A stretch of 64,000 nucleotides of DNA from Callaeas wilsoni (GCA_013398955.1 VWPU01008492.1:1-64000), one strand, 5' to 3'; counted from the stretch's first letter, positions 1-11,440 are shown. Notes: a model not told the origin generated them from the letters alone. A program made the numbers and translations.

Positions 1-245
1 CGCAGGGCTGTGGGAGCCGCGTCCGGCTCGGCCTCCCCTCCCTGCCCGCCGCGGAGGGCCCGGCCGCTGGCCCCGGTTCCCCGCGCCGTCAGTAGGTGGC
101 ACGGAGGCGCCGCGGAACGAGCGCGCCCCGGGCCGGTACCGTCCGGGCTGCGCCGGCTCGTTCTCCGGGCCGGCAGCGCCGCCGGCAGGGAGAGGTGCGG
201 AAGGGAGGACGTAGGCGTGCCCGCCGCACCCTGCGGGGTCTGTCT
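1..245. promoter_or_regulatory. CpG island at left edge, probable promoter or first exon of the neighbouring gene
   Basis: The first 245 bases are very GC-rich with many CpG dinucleotides, unlike the sequence from about 250 onward. This is the pattern of an unmethylated vertebrate promoter island cut by the window edge. GDPD2 ends towards this island, so the island should serve another gene. In human the next gene downstream of GDPD2 in the same orientation is DLG3, as I recall it, so a DLG3 promoter on the minus strand is a reasonable inference. No DLG3 coding sequence is visible. The 211-codon plus-strand open frame across this area looks like a by-product of high GC. Confidence 0.55.
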
Positions 246-258
246 GCCGCTCCTCTGC

Positions 259-1053
259 TTTATTGACATAAATAGACAGCAACAAGACAAACTGAACACG
301 ATACCCCTCTCCCTGTTCAAGGCCCTGCTGCAACGGGACCGATGCCGAGTCCCACCGCTCCCTCTGCTGCCTTGGAGCAGCAGCAGCAGCAGCGTGAGCG
401 CGGTCCTGCCAGCCCCTGACACCCACCACCCCCAGCCCTGCTCCTTTTTCTCTCCCGAGCAACAGGCATTAACTGCTGCATGGAGTGCCAGGACCCCGTC
501 CCGTGAACATGAAGCCAGCAGCAGTAGGGACAGGATTTCTGTCCAGGATGGGAGAGTGAAGACCTTGGCTTCCCCTTTGTCTTGTGAAAAGCCACTCCAC
601 ACCCCCCTTCCTATTCCTCAAGCCATGGGACAGGGCAGCCCCTAGGGGAGCAGCCCTTAAACCAGGCATCCCATCACTGGCTGCAGAGCTGCTGACAACA
701 GGCAGAGACAGCCCTTCCCCTGCACCAAAGAGCGACCCAAATCCCTGCTCCTGTCCAAACCCCAAGGGAGAGGTCTCAGCTCCAGCAGTGCTGGATAAAT
801 ATTCTGCCCCTAGGCAACCCCTGCAAAGCTTTAGTTCGTCGCTGCCAGTGGGAAATGAGAACCCAGTTCCAAGTCTTTTCAGCTGAGGGCAGCTGTGCAC
901 CATGAAAGGAGCCAGGAAGGCCACGGTAAAAGGGAGGCTCAGGAAAGAGTCTGAAAAAGAAAGGAGCCTCGAAGCTGGCCCGAGGAGTGCTCCCCGCTTG
1001 AGCTGTGCAGGGCTCTGGCTGCCCCTCCCCACGGCTGACACAGGCAAGAGGGG
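259..1053 (-). other. GDPD2: Candidate 3' UTR of GDPD2 with AATAAA signal
   Basis: After the GDPD2 stop codon (1054-1056 on the minus strand) there are about 800 bases without a supported exon. The first canonical minus-strand AATAAA I found is at 259-264 (plus strand tttatt), just before the CpG island begins. That makes 1053 down to about 240 a plausible 3' UTR. The sequence shows only the hexamer. An earlier variant signal, or an additional exon, cannot be excluded. Confidence 0.4.
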
Positions 1054-1962
1054 TCACTCTTGCATCAAGCTGTTGATCTTTGTGAGCAGCACATCCGTCT
1101 CAGACTCTGAGGAGACAGAGAAAAAACAGTCATTGTGGGCAGCCACCATCCCGCAGCGACAGGCGGAGTAGCCTGAAAAGCAGGTTTGAGGATACTTGGG
1201 GAATGTGGGATTCCCTCGTGCTGTCCCACAGGGCTGCTTTTTAAGGCCAGGACAGGAGGAACTCCCTGGGCTGGGATTCCCTTCCCTCCCCCAGCCATCC
1301 CACACCGCTCCCTCACGTTTGGCTGGAGAAAGCTGCCTGCCTGTCAGGGAGAGTCCCACAGGCAGAGCCTGGCTCCAAGGGAGGGAAGCTCCCGTTCCGT
1401 GCGCACTCACCCGCTGGCCGTCTTCTGTGGGAACATTTCCTAGGAGATGGAATAGGAGTGATGTTAGCATGCAGGTCTGGTCTCACCACTCCCTCCCCTG
1501 AGCTGCCAGCAGGAGGCCGTGGGGCCCCGCAGTCCCAGAGGGAAGTGCTCTCAGTGCCTGCAGCACTGGTAAAAGGAGCAGGACCAGGATCCCCCAGCCT
1601 CAGCCCACCGAGCCCTGGGGTGCAGAGTGGGTTAGGAAGTGTGAACTAAGGCATCCAGCAGCTCGAGGCAGGGCCAAGGCAGACTTTTAGCTGCAGCCTG
1701 GTGACAAAAGCTTCCTCCACACACTTCTGTCTTACTAAGCCAGACAGGAGAGGATTCCCCCACAAGGATCTGAGTCGAGACAAGGGTGGCAGCAGGTTTG
1801 GGTCTGCACCAGCCACCCAATGCACACTACAACCTCCTCAACAGACCTGCCTCGGGAGGGGGAAAGGCATCAAACCTACTTCATCAAGACGAAGGCCCAG
1901 ATGATGACAAGGAAGGAAACGCAGTCTACAACGATCCAGATCATGAGGTATGTGCTGCTGGG
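1054..1962 (-). CDS. GDPD2: GDPD2 exons 13-15: last membrane segment and cytosolic tail, including a 29-nt micro-exon
   Basis: Exon 13 (1962-1880) encodes PSSTYLMIWIVVDCVSF and the rest of the C-terminal membrane helix (about 491-513). It ends in phase 2 at a GTAGGT donor. Reading past that donor meets TAG at once, so intron retention would cut the protein right after the helix. Exon 14 is only 29 nt (1439-1411) and adds a basic patch, KKCSHRRRPA. Exon 15 (1106-1054) gives SETDVLLTKINSLMQE, closely matching the mammalian ending LLTRINNFMME. The conserved ending confirms the micro-exon and both phases. Confidence 0.9.
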
Positions 1963-4900
1963 CTGCAAGGCAACGAGACAAGCCATTGAGCACCAGCTAG
2001 GGGTGGTGTGATGCGGCACAGCCCTACCTGCTGTGCCACCAGTCCCTTCTACAGGGTCACATGTTCCCACGATGTGAGCAGAAGTCACCCTCCAGGCAGC
2101 TGCACAGGGCTGCTGCAGAAAGGGACCACAAGTGCCTGGGACACAGGGCTGTGGGGGAGGGTAAAGGATGGAGGGGTCACTTACAAGCAGCCAGATGGGG
2201 TGTTCCATCTCCTTCAGCACCTGGCAGGCGTTGGTGGTGACAGAGCTCACCCCTGAGCACCACAGCACGGAGAAAAGCCAGGGCTGGTTCACCACATACA
2301 AGTTGACAGAGATGTTGTCCTGGCGGTATTCCCTGCGTGGGGACAGCCATGGTCAGAGTAGCAGACGGCAGGGTGCCACCACACTCTGCACAGCCAGAGA
2401 GGGCTGTACATTTGGGATGTGATCCAGCATTTGCAGCCACATGAAGCAACTGTCTGGAGATCCAGACCAAGGGCAGATTTGCTGGCAAGGCAGAGGACTG
2501 CAGCCAGCTCCATCCTCTGCACCAGCCCTGCCTGATAGGGACACTTGTCCACAAGGCACACACCCAGCTCTTCCCAGAAGCACATCAGCACTCAGCACCC
2601 TCACTTCTGCTGGCCTCTGGGGACAGGGCCCAGATCCCCACAGCTCCCAGGTAGTTGGACAAAGCGTTCTCACCTGATCTCCTCAGAGCTCATGTCCTGG
2701 TAGGGCAGATTGACATGCAGTACTGGCTCCTTCTCATTCTTGAGTCTCTTCCGGCCGTAGACTTGCTGGACACCTGGGGCCTGCTGTTTGACATCTTCCC
2801 TGAACCCATCTGGAAGCCAGAGGACCTAGGCAAGAGCCAGAGAGCACGTGCAGAGAAGAGGTGCTCCAGAGAGTTTGCTCTCTTCCAATATTCCCTCGCA
2901 TGTTCGGGCACACTTGGCCTGCTTAGACAGCTGCTTCCTGCCCCCCATCTCCACATTCAGCTCTTCCATGAGGACCTCAGCCAGGACAGTCTCCTAAGAG
3001 CTTGCCTCAGCCAAGAAGTAAGCACAACAGGTCCCACTGACAGGAGAAAGCAGTTCCAGCCTAGGAAATCTGCAATGGTTAAGTCCTTTCTGGGTCCTTG
3101 AATGGCTCAGGAAGTGAATCCATTTACTCCAACTCCGCAGTAAGAATGCACCTTGGATCAACACTACAGTCAAATTCTTTTCTGTGTCCCCTCCCGCTCT
3201 GCATTCCCAAAAGGCCAAGAAAGGTGAGTTGAGTGCTGATTCATCCCCTGAGGGCAGCACATATTCTATGCTGCAGGGGTTGGATGAAACATAAAGGGAA
3301 CACAGGAAAGTGCAGGAGGAGTCCAAGAGCTGCAGGGAGAGGTGTGGCGGAGTCTGGGGAGGTGGAAGCCTCAGCATTGTATTCCTGCTCATGCTGGCAG
3401 TGTTGGTGCCCTCCCTAGACTGAGTCACTGTTTACACACCAAGGTGGCCAGTGCTGGGAAATCAAAATATTTGGAGGGGTTGCCCTAATTATTGGCAACT
3501 TCTCCCAGCTAGAGAACCCCACACCTGGGCAGGGCTGCCCAGCAGGGATCACTGTACAGCACCACGGCAGGGGTGTGACAGCAGGGCCTGGCAGGGCTGG
3601 GGCAGTGACCAGCTCACCTGCTGCAGCGGGATGCCTGACTGTAAAATCACTCCCAGGGTGACATTCACAAAGTTCTGGTAGTCACTGTGGTTCTCAGGTC
3701 GGAGGTCAAACATGATGGAGATGTTGCTCTGCTTGGCTGCCTCTAGAGCCTGTCCCAGGGACGGGATCCTCTGTTTAGTCGTCTCGTTGCGATCACTGGG
3801 AGAAAGACTCTGCACAGTGGGAAATGGCCTCCGCTGCAAAGGTGAAAGAGGGGTAGTCATCATAGGCAGACCACCTGTAAACTTCCACATCCCAAACTGG
3901 TGCCTGTCTCTGACTCAGTTTCCTACACTGGCCTCTCCATGTGCTCTCCGGTGCAGACAGGCACAGGGAACCTCCTTATGCGCATCCATGGGGCAACTTT
4001 ACCCTTCTCCCCAATAACAGCAGAATTCAAGCAGCCCCAACACCTGTGGGCATTCAAAGCTGCTCAGCAGTAGTTAAGTCACCTTTTGGGAAGAGACTGG
4101 CCACAGCTGCCTTCAAGCCCAGGCAGGCTGTGCAGCTCAGAGCAAACACAAGACATCCCCTCTCAAAGCAGCCTCCTCCATGACTCAGCTGAGGAGTCAG
4201 AACAAACCCCAGCTTGGGGCATAACCGCACCCAAGGGATTTGTGCAGGCTTCTGCACCCCGTCCAGGTGTCTGCTAGGACCAGTACTCCAGAGGGAAGGT
4301 TCTGGAGCCCCAGGGCAGGGCTAATGCTTCACCCAAAAATGCACCCATTCCTCAACGGCCGCCCTAAGGGCATTCCTGACCTCCAGAAACCAGCTGCCAG
4401 CATCCAGCTGCTGGAGATCTGTCCAGTTGAAGGCAGTGCTGTTCAGGGCAGCCCTCTCAGGGAACACAGCCTGCACGTTGGTGGTCCTGGTGAGTTCCTC
4501 GTCATGCATGAGGAATGGGACCCCGTCAGCACTGGCAAAGGAGCACAGAGGAAAGCCATATGTTGTAAGCTGTTCATTTCCTATCCCTGCCCTGGCATTT
4601 TTACCCACTCCCAGCCACCTGCTAGAGTAACCCCCACACTTATTCTACTTGTGGCCCTTTACACAAAAATGTGCACCTAGAGACCAAGCCAGGAACCAAG
4701 TAGTTCCTTGCTCTCTGAAACAGCTGTCCCAATAACAGGATTACATGAGATGAACTGGAGCCAGGGTCTGTTTTCCAAGCAGTACCCCTCCCCTGATGGA
4801 GCCTCCCTCCCTGGAAGGCAATCAGCATGGGGAGGACAGAAACCCAGTACCTCTCCCAGATCATTGGGACACCAAGCTGGAGGCAGTCCCATACTGGGAA

Positions 4901-7900
4901 GGTGGGAGTGGCAGAGCCCTTTGAACAGGGATGTGTCCAAATGCAGGCTGTATCAGTCTTCCAGGTGTCTTCCAGACACCACACCCTGTGAGAGGTGACA
5001 TCCCAGGATACACAGATCCCCTTCCTCCCTCTGAGCCCCTTTACCTCACCATGACGTCTGTCTCAAAGATTTGCACATCACAGTCCACCGCCTTCTGCAG
5101 TGACATGAGGGTGTTCTCAGGGGCCAGCTGGAAAAAGGAATGGTGTTAGTGCAGAGAGCATGGGCAGGATGGGGCAGGAGGCAGGAACTCATCCTGCCTG
5201 GATGCACCCAGCAGCTTGGCTGGGCTCTAGGGCAACCACGATGAGACTGGGGTGACCTGGGCATGGTGGGGGATGGAAAAGGACTGGAGATAGACAGCCA
5301 GAGCCTGCCTCATCCCTGCTTCCCAGCCCACACTACACAGCCAGACTTTCTGCTGAGAGTTGCATGCTCCCGGTCCAGTAGTGCTCAGGAAGCAGCTCTG
5401 TCCTGCAGCTGCTGCAACCTCCTCCTCACCCTGTGCTCACCCATCCTCCAAGCCTGAGCTGCCCTGGCTGCAGTGGGGACTGTTCTGGGCTGGCCAGAGC
5501 TTGTCCAGGCCTGCGGCCACAAGGATCTGTGCCCCACACCCAGGCAGGGCCTGCCTTTCCTGGAGCAGCCTGCCCCATCCACCCTGAGTGCTGCCAAGGT
5601 GCTGGTCACTCACCATGGGTGCTCCTCGATGGCCAACTAGGGCTGGCTTGGGGGGCAGCTGGTTCTCCTCCATGATGCAAGGGGAGGTGATTCCCAAGGG
5701 AGCCAGGTATAGTGCAATCATCGCTGCACAGTACACAAGCAGCAGAAACACCTTGAGACCTGCAGGCAGAGGCAGAAGTTAGAGGGGATGAGGTACAGAG
5801 GAAGTATATTTTAGGTCATTAGGAATAAGCCGAGGCTGCTTCACCTGGCTTTAACCTCTTGTTTCCCTAGGTCAAACACTGCATCTCCAGCCTCAGGAAC
5901 ACTGCAGATTTATTCTTGGCCCACTACGTGCCCTTGCCCAACTCAGCACTTCTGCAGCACTCTGCCATCTGTAGCCCTCCTTCAGCTGCAAAGCAAGGAG
6001 GGCTGAAGCTGCAACAAGGGCTGGTCATGAGAAGCAACCAAGAGCAGACATTACTACCACAATGGGCACCTGTTCCCACTGCATCGATGCTCCCTGAGCA
6101 CTACTCTGCCAACAGTGCTGCTCAGCTGGGTGGTAAGAAGCAGAGCACCAGCCAAGGTGACAAGTGGAGACCTTGGAGGGGGATTACCTGTATTGCGGGT
6201 GCGGTAGATGAAGCTGGCCAGGGGCCAGGCAAGCAGTGTCATTCCCCCCACAGTTCCAATGTGCAGGAAGGGACCTGTTGCCTGGGGAGGCAAAAAAAAC
6301 CAGGGCGTCAGCCAGTATCAGTCCCTGTCCCCAAAATACACGTGCTCCAATGCCAGAGATCTGCCCCTGCAGCCAGTACTGCTGGAAGATCCACAGTGCC
6401 AGAGAAGGAGGAACAGGCTCCTGGGAGACAGAACAGACACCCTGCTCTGGTCCAGCCACCATTCATCAATCTGGTGGCAGCTGCTCCAGTCAGGCAGGAC
6501 TGGCCAGGCAGCAGAAGTCAAGGGCAGGGAATTAACCTGCAGTGCACACAGCCATGCTGGGTGCTTCAGTCAGCACCCTTCAGCTCAACCCCACAGGCCG
6601 GGGCACTGGGTACAGCGGGAGTCCCTGGTATCGAGGTGACTCACCTGCAGGGAGATACGTGCGCTTTTCCACTCCTCCGCCCACTTTATTCCCAGCCCTG
6701 TGAAGGCTGCAGCCACCACCAGGGCAGTTAGGATCAGCAGGATCTGTGGGGCAGGGCAGAGGGCAGTTAGGAGAGCAAACGGCATCCTGCAGGCCAAGCA
6801 GAGCCGTCGTCATCCCTTCCTTATGAACCCTTGCAAGCCCTGATACCCTACTTTCCTCATCTGGGTTTGTAGGTGAGCTCAGTGCTCCATGCTTTGAGCA
6901 CTGGGAATATTCCCATCCCAGAGACGTGGCTGAGGAGCTGACAGCTGCAGCCCAGCTCGGCGGAGACACACAGCCACTTAGTGGGGTCACAGCAGCCATA
7001 CACAGCCTCAGTAGGCTGGTCCCAGCTTCTGAAGGTGCAAGGGCAGCCAGAGCAGGCACCACCTCCCTGCACCCCCAGTCTCTCACCTTGTGCACCCAGT
7101 GTAGCTTCAAGGGCTGGCCGCAGAGCTGCAAGCACAAAGCAAGGACCTGCAAGAGCAAGGAGCTGTCAGGGCTGGGCTGTTCCTCACTCCTCAGCCCTCA
7201 CAGGGCACCGGACTCAGCCAGAGAAGCTCGGGCCCCCTGGCACAGGCAGGGTCTCTGGCCGTGCTCCGGCTGACCCAGTTCCCGATGCTGTGGGCTCCTC
7301 CCAGCTCTGCCCAGGGCACGGCAGCCTGTGCTCAGCACAGATCCATTCCCCCAGCCCAGCGGGATCAGGAGGGCTCACCAGCAGCACAGACGAGTAGCTG
7401 ATCAGCACAGCCGTAGCTATGAGCAGGACCAGGGACCAGTCTAGCCACAGCTTCCTCTGCCTGAAGATGAATCTGCCAGCAAAGGGGAGGGTCAGAGAGG
7501 CAGGGGTGATGTGGGGAACAAGTCTCGATGTGGGATCCTACTCACTCGTTGAAGTTGTGGAAATCATTGAGGATGATGATAGCGAAGTAGAGCCACACCA
7601 GCGTGAAGAGGAAGACGCAGAAGAGGAAAAGGAACCAGCTGCAGTCACACTGAAAGCCAGAGATGAGAGTTATTCACGGACCTTCAGGGCACCTAGCCCC
7701 CAGCCAGGTTTCTGAGACCCCTGGGCATCACTCAGCCAGCAGTGGGGAGCACAAGGGGTCACAGCAGACACTGGCCCCGGGGTTCAGGCACTGAGCTGCC
7801 CCATAGAGACGGGCCAGAGCTATCCTGGCTGGCTCTTTTGGCTGGACGCACGCTACAGAAAGATGGATCAGCATGTCCTACAACAAACTAAAAATCTGCC

Positions 7901-8841
7901 TATGCCAGGCTGGGGAGGATAGCCCCTGTGGCAAGACTGCCTCCTTTTCCATGCAGCACACCCTGGGAACAGGCTGGGACTTTGGACATAAGAAGAGGCA
8001 GGGAGCCAGGTCCCATTCCCTTCTAGCTGGATGGTCTGTGGGCTGGGCAGAGAGGGGTGCAGTGCCTCAGAACTGCCATTGCAGCAGTGAGTGTGCAGAC
8101 TGGGTCCAGCTACATTGTCCCAAGCCTCCAGTCCCACGTGTGTGGGGGAGGTGAGGGGTGCCACAGGTGCCAGAGGGACACCGAGCAACCCAGACTTATT
8201 TGTACATTCCAGGCAAGACAGGACAAGCAGCAGCAGAGCCACTCCCATGGGAGTCAGAGACCTCAGAGAATCCCAGGGCCTCACCACTCCCAGGTTACAA
8301 ATTGCTGGGGACACCCTCTTGGTGAGGCCACACCCAGCCCAGGAACTGTGTCTCCCACGTGCCTGGCCAGGTGCCCCGGGACCTGCTGCCAGCTTAGCCC
8401 TGGGGCTCTGCTCTGCTCCAGGCACGTGCAAGACCTGCAGATGCACACTAATGCTGTTCTACCCTTCTTGTCACTGAGCAGGAGCACAGCTCACCCTCTC
8501 ACCTTCTCACTGCTCCAGGCTAGGGCAGTCCCTGGACAGTGAGGGTGCCAGGTAGCACCCCAGCTCTCTTGGGGCTCTGCCCTGGGAAGCAGAAGCAGCA
8601 GCAGCAGGTCAGCAGCTTGGTGTCTGGGCTGAGCATCCCAGCCAGAGCCCTTCCCCACCCCAGCCACCACTCTGAGACTCCCGCAAAGGGGCTGGCAAGT
8701 CCCAGCTCAGCATCACTCAGGTATCACCTTGGTGGTTCTCAGTCCCTTCCTCTTCTCCTTCTTGGCAGTGATCCACTGGCAGCTGTAGGGGCAGAGCAGG
8801 CAGGTGGCACAGGTAGAGCAGCAGCCAGGGGGGTCTGCCAT
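1054..8841 (-). CDS. GDPD2: GDPD2 (GDE3), membrane glycerophosphodiester phosphodiesterase, 15 coding exons, 541 aa
   Basis: Exons on the minus strand are 8841-8728, 7649-7546, 7472-7379, 7146-7087, 6743-6645, 6281-6188, 5759-5614, 5127-5045, 4531-4381, 3833-3618, 2825-2674, 2332-2185, 1962-1880, 1439-1411 and 1106-1054. They sum to 1626 nt (541 codons plus TGA), all introns are GT-AG and every junction keeps phase. The product aligns from end to end with mammalian GDPD2 (about 540 aa), from the N-terminal MADPPGCCS to the C-terminal LLTKINSLMQE, and fits this paralog better than GDPD5. It has five N-terminal membrane segments, an extracellular GDPD domain and one C-terminal membrane segment. 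The catalytic residues are present: H232-R233, E259-x-D261 and H274. The mammalian enzyme is reported to cleave glycerophosphoinositol and to act in osteoblast differentiation and GPI-anchor release. No frameshift or premature stop was seen, so the gene looks functional. Confidence 0.96.
2185..3833 (-). CDS. GDPD2: GDPD2 exons 10-12: distal half of the extracellular phosphodiesterase domain
   Basis: Exon 10 (3833-3618, residues 316-387) opens RRPFPTVQSLSPSD and contains SIMFDLRPENH, the family's mid-domain strand. It has four N-glycosylation sequons (N331, N352, N363, N372), consistent with an extracellular position. Exon 11 (2825-2674) begins VLWLPD and carries APGVQQVYGRK and VNLPYQDM. Exon 12 (2332-2185, residues 438-487) has DNISVNLYVVNQPWLFSVLW, then CSGVSSVTTN and HPIWLL, closing the barrel. 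The acceptor CCTAG at 2830-2826 was chosen because it restores VLWLPD. A downstream CCAG would lose these residues. Confidence 0.94.
4381..5759 (-). CDS. GDPD2: GDPD2 exons 7-9: fifth membrane segment and catalytic core of the GDPD domain
   Basis: Exon 7 (5759-5614, residues 189-237) carries membrane segment 5, then ITSPCIMEENQLPPKPALVG, and ends in HRGAPM (H232 to M237). Exon 8 (5127-5045) gives LAPENTLMSL and FETDVMV with E259 and D261. Exon 9 (4531-4381) gives DGVPFLMHDEELTRTTN with H274, then NST and NWT sequons and GSWFLE. In the GDPD family the two histidines act in acid-base catalysis and the acidic residues bind the metal; both sets are present. Exon 8 has two nested donors five bases apart, at 5049 and 5044. 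Only the one at 5044 avoids a TGA at the start of exon 9 and restores the family motif VS-DGVPF. Confidence 0.95.
6188..7649 (-). CDS. GDPD2: GDPD2 exons 2-6: the N-terminal membrane segments
   Basis: The exons are 7649-7546, 7472-7379, 7146-7087, 6743-6645 and 6281-6188, covering residues 39-189. Membrane segment 1 lies in exon 2 (about 42-65, ending in ILNDFHNFNE, matching mammalian LLNDLHNFNE). Segment 2 spans exons 3-4 (about 85-112), with the QPL-LH--HK motif following it. Segment 3 is in exon 5 (about 125-144) and is followed by the EEWKSARISLQ loop. Segment 4 is in exon 6, starting ATGPFLHIG. Splice borders are typical, for example GTGAGT after exon 2. Exon 2 ends in phase 2 and is rejoined by exon 3, and exon 6 ends in phase 1. 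Confidence 0.94.
8728..8841 (-). CDS. GDPD2: GDPD2 exon 1 of the coding region: start codon and cytosolic cysteine-rich N-terminus
   Basis: This exon encodes residues 1-38, beginning MADPPGCCSTC and ending GLRTTK before a GTGATA donor at 8727. The ATG at 8841 is chosen because MAD-PGCCS is nearly identical to the mammalian GDPD2 start. The segment is rich in cysteine (seven in the first 21 residues) and then basic. This suits a cytosolic tail before the first membrane helix and could be palmitoylated (inference). The following intron of 1078 nt is the largest inside the coding region. Confidence 0.93.
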
Positions 8842-8876
8842 AGCACTAGACTGTCCCGGAGCAAAGGTCAGGTGTC
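8842..8876 (-). other. GDPD2: GDPD2 5' UTR segment with upstream splice acceptor
   Basis: Just upstream of the start codon the minus strand reads ATCCCCCACAG followed by GACACC. This is a strong polypyrimidine-AG acceptor with its AG at 8878-8877. The 35 bases between it and the ATG contain no other ATG. The start codon is therefore probably in the second exon of the transcript, with a non-coding exon further to the right. Confidence 0.6.
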
Positions 8877-9226
8877 CTGTGGGGGATACACACAGTGTGT
8901 TGGCACAGACCTCCCAACACACTGCCCCCACCCCGTGGGGATGGAGCTTTCAAGCATTTTGTGTCCAGGTACCCTGGCAGGTGGCCCAGAGTGCTGGGAC
9001 ATAGTGGGGCTGCTGGTTGTGTCCCCAGGCAAGGCACAGCGCCAGGGAAAGAAGCAGCAGAGGGTGCAGCCCAACCTGTTCAGCAGGCTGTGCTGGGACC
9101 CTTCACTCAACAAGCTGGAGCAAGCCTGGAGCTGGCAGGGAGCAGGGCCTGCTCCCCAGCCCAGGGTTCAGCACTCTGCCTGGGAGCCAGGACCACTGTG
9201 CAGGCTCCAGGGGCAGGCAGCCTTAC

Positions 9227-9265
9227 CAGTCAGCTTGACAGCAATCTTGCACCCAGGCTTCCCAC
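9227..9265 (-). other. Candidate non-coding 39-nt exon upstream of GDPD2
   Basis: On the minus strand an acceptor (CCTTGCAG, AG at 9267-9266) and a good donor (ACTG then GTAAGG, donor at 9226) bracket 39 bases with no ATG. The piece lies 350 bases upstream of the GDPD2 5' UTR acceptor and in the same direction, so it could be a 5' UTR exon. The evidence is splice-site shape only. Confidence 0.3.
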
Positions 9266-11440
9266 CTGCAAGGACTGTCCAGCCCTATGCCACAGCCAGG
9301 GGATCCTGCTTGCAGCTGGGGGTGTACATGCAACAGCCTGGAAGTTCCTGTTCTGATCCCTGAGTACAGGTCCTTGCTGATTCAGCACCATCCTGGCAGC
9401 CCCTTATCTCAGCTTGCACTCCAAGGAATCCCAAGTGTGGCTGGAGGAGCTGCAGCTGAGCAGGCACTGGATGGCTTTGGTCCAAGTGCTTGTGCGGGAA
9501 CTCATTTCTACAGTCATGGAGATCCAGGCTGGGTGCAGGGCCACCTCTGAGTTCTCCAAGCACTGGCAAGGGGAGAGAGCCAGGATGCTTTGCTGTGATC
9601 CCCAGATTCCTGGTGTTTGGCTGGAAGAAGCAGGGAGCCCAAAACAAGGTCTCCCTCGATCCAGCCAGAGAAATCCCATGTTTACTATTGCTTGTCCTGC
9701 TGTGGAGCTGCTCCTCCTCACCCCAACCTCCCCAACGGGCCAGGCACACTATGCAACACTATCACCCTGCAGATTAAGCCTGGCTCTCATTCCACTGTGA
9801 CCACTGAGCCAGGCATGAGAGCCATCTGACCACATCCTCCCAGCCACATCCTCTCCAATGTTGGAGGCAATGGTGTGCCTCATAGAGCTGTGTCCCATTC
9901 CAACCTGGGCCGTGGAGAGAGGGAGCAGAGCTAGCCCAGGTCTTCCCTGGCCCAGCCAGCCAGACCAGAGCAGCTCTGCCATGCCCTTGCTGTGGCCAAG
10001 GTCAGCCTGGTCTCCCCCTGTAACAGGACAGCACCTCAGCCTGTCACCTTGCTCCTAAACACCACCACTGTGGGGGTCTCCAGGGCTGGGGTGCAGAGCC
10101 TGCCCCAGGACCCACACAGAGCACAGGGAAGGGCACAGGCAGGTACCCTACCCCAGCAGGACCCCATCCCTGGCCAGGCAGCATCTGTAGGCTGGGGAAT
10201 GTCTGAGGGCTGCCATCAGCAGGTCCAGCCAGCCAAGGCACAGAGGATGATGAGCAGCAAAACGGAGTCCCACATCTACTGTCCCCTCTGCCTTCTAGGG
10301 ACCAGACCAGCAGCTGTGACCTGCTCAGTGATGGCACTGAAGGAGTCAGCCTTAACACGAGTACAAGAAGCCATGGGTCCAGATATTTCCCTTCTGATGC
10401 CCAGGGGTTCTGGCTGCAGGCTCATACCCCTGCTGTCACCAGAAGCAGAGCCACCACTTCCACTAGAGACCAGTGGGCTCAGCCAGCCTTCACTTGGAGC
10501 CACCCTGTCCCCTGTCACTGCTCACACGGGCAGAGCACTGGTGTCAGCAGCTGCTAGCAGGCTCCCACGCAGGGTACACAGTACAGGAGGAGTGGCTGTG
10601 GGTACCAGCTGTAATTCAGCACCCAGCTGCTCCAAGGGACTGTTGCTGCCAGGACTGGAGCTTGGCAGAGAGTGGCACAGGACTGGTCACAAATCTGCCC
10701 CAACAGTGCTGTCTGGAGGGTTTGGAGGGGAAATGCCACCCTGTTCTCCAGTTCAGAGAGCGACAGCAGCAGTAGCATCAGTTATTATGGTGCAACACCC
10801 CTGCGCAGGGCACACAGGTCCCACACAGAGCAGGGCTGGGCACACACCAGACCCTGCTCAGCTTCTGCTCCAGCTCCAGTGGGAGCGCAGCAAAGTGGGA
10901 GCTGGGGGTCCATCAGGGCTGGAAGGATCCCTCTTTTAGCTCCCACCAAACAACTCCTGCGGCACATCCACAGCCCTAGTGTGGGAGGCACAGGGAATCG
11001 GATGGGGTGACAAACCCACTGCCACAGTCACCGACATGGCAGCGTGTGCTGGTAGCCTCACAAGGACCTTTGTGCCCCAGGGGTTCTCACACAGGACAAC
11101 CAGGTGGCCATATGCAGGTCCAGATCCCCTTGTCCGGGAGGAGCCGAGCTGAGCTAGCCCAGGCTGTGCCACCAGGCAGGTCAGCAGGAGCTGGTGCCTA
11201 ACCCTGCTGTTCCCTCTCCTTGTAGAAGAGAGGACAGAACACGGGCTCAGCATGGGGCATAGGGTGACCCCAAAACAGCGAGAGCGGCGCAACCTGGCCC
11301 AGATCCCCAACTCTCACTCTCATGCCCGGGCAGCCAGCCCTGGGCTCCCCGACCCTGCTCTCCAGAGCGTGGGAACATCACGGGCAACATCCCCCTTCCC
11401 TTCCCCAGAACCGAGATGATCACCCCCTCCCCGTGCCGCC
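9266..11440. other. GC-rich non-coding stretch
   Basis: No exon in this stretch matches a protein family I recognise, and no repeat family is evident. Open frames reach 315 codons (9992-10939, plus strand), but their translations are low-complexity proline, serine, glycine and alanine-rich text without domain signals, as expected from high GC. The stretch is most simply the first intron or upstream flank of GDPD2. Confidence 0.5.

Noticed and set aside
376..395. Short CAG repeat as a coding polyglutamine or unstable repeat
   Set aside because: There are only about six units and no supported coding exon around them.
10..645. Plus-strand 211-codon open frame at the left edge
   Set aside because: It starts in the CpG island and shows no family similarity. 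Codon content follows base composition.
1054..8841. Assignment of the gene to GDPD5 or GDPD4
   Set aside because: The N-terminus MADPPGCCS, the FETDVMV and DGVPFLMHDEEL core and the LLTKINSLMQE ending match GDPD2. GDPD5 has a much longer and different C-terminal tail.
8539..9363. Plus-strand 274-codon open frame overlapping GDPD2 exon 1
   Set aside because: It is antisense to a confirmed coding exon and has no domain, so it is a shadow frame.
9992..10939. Plus-strand 315-codon open frame
   Set aside because: It lies in GC-rich sequence. The translation is low-complexity without domains, and there is no conserved start context or family match.
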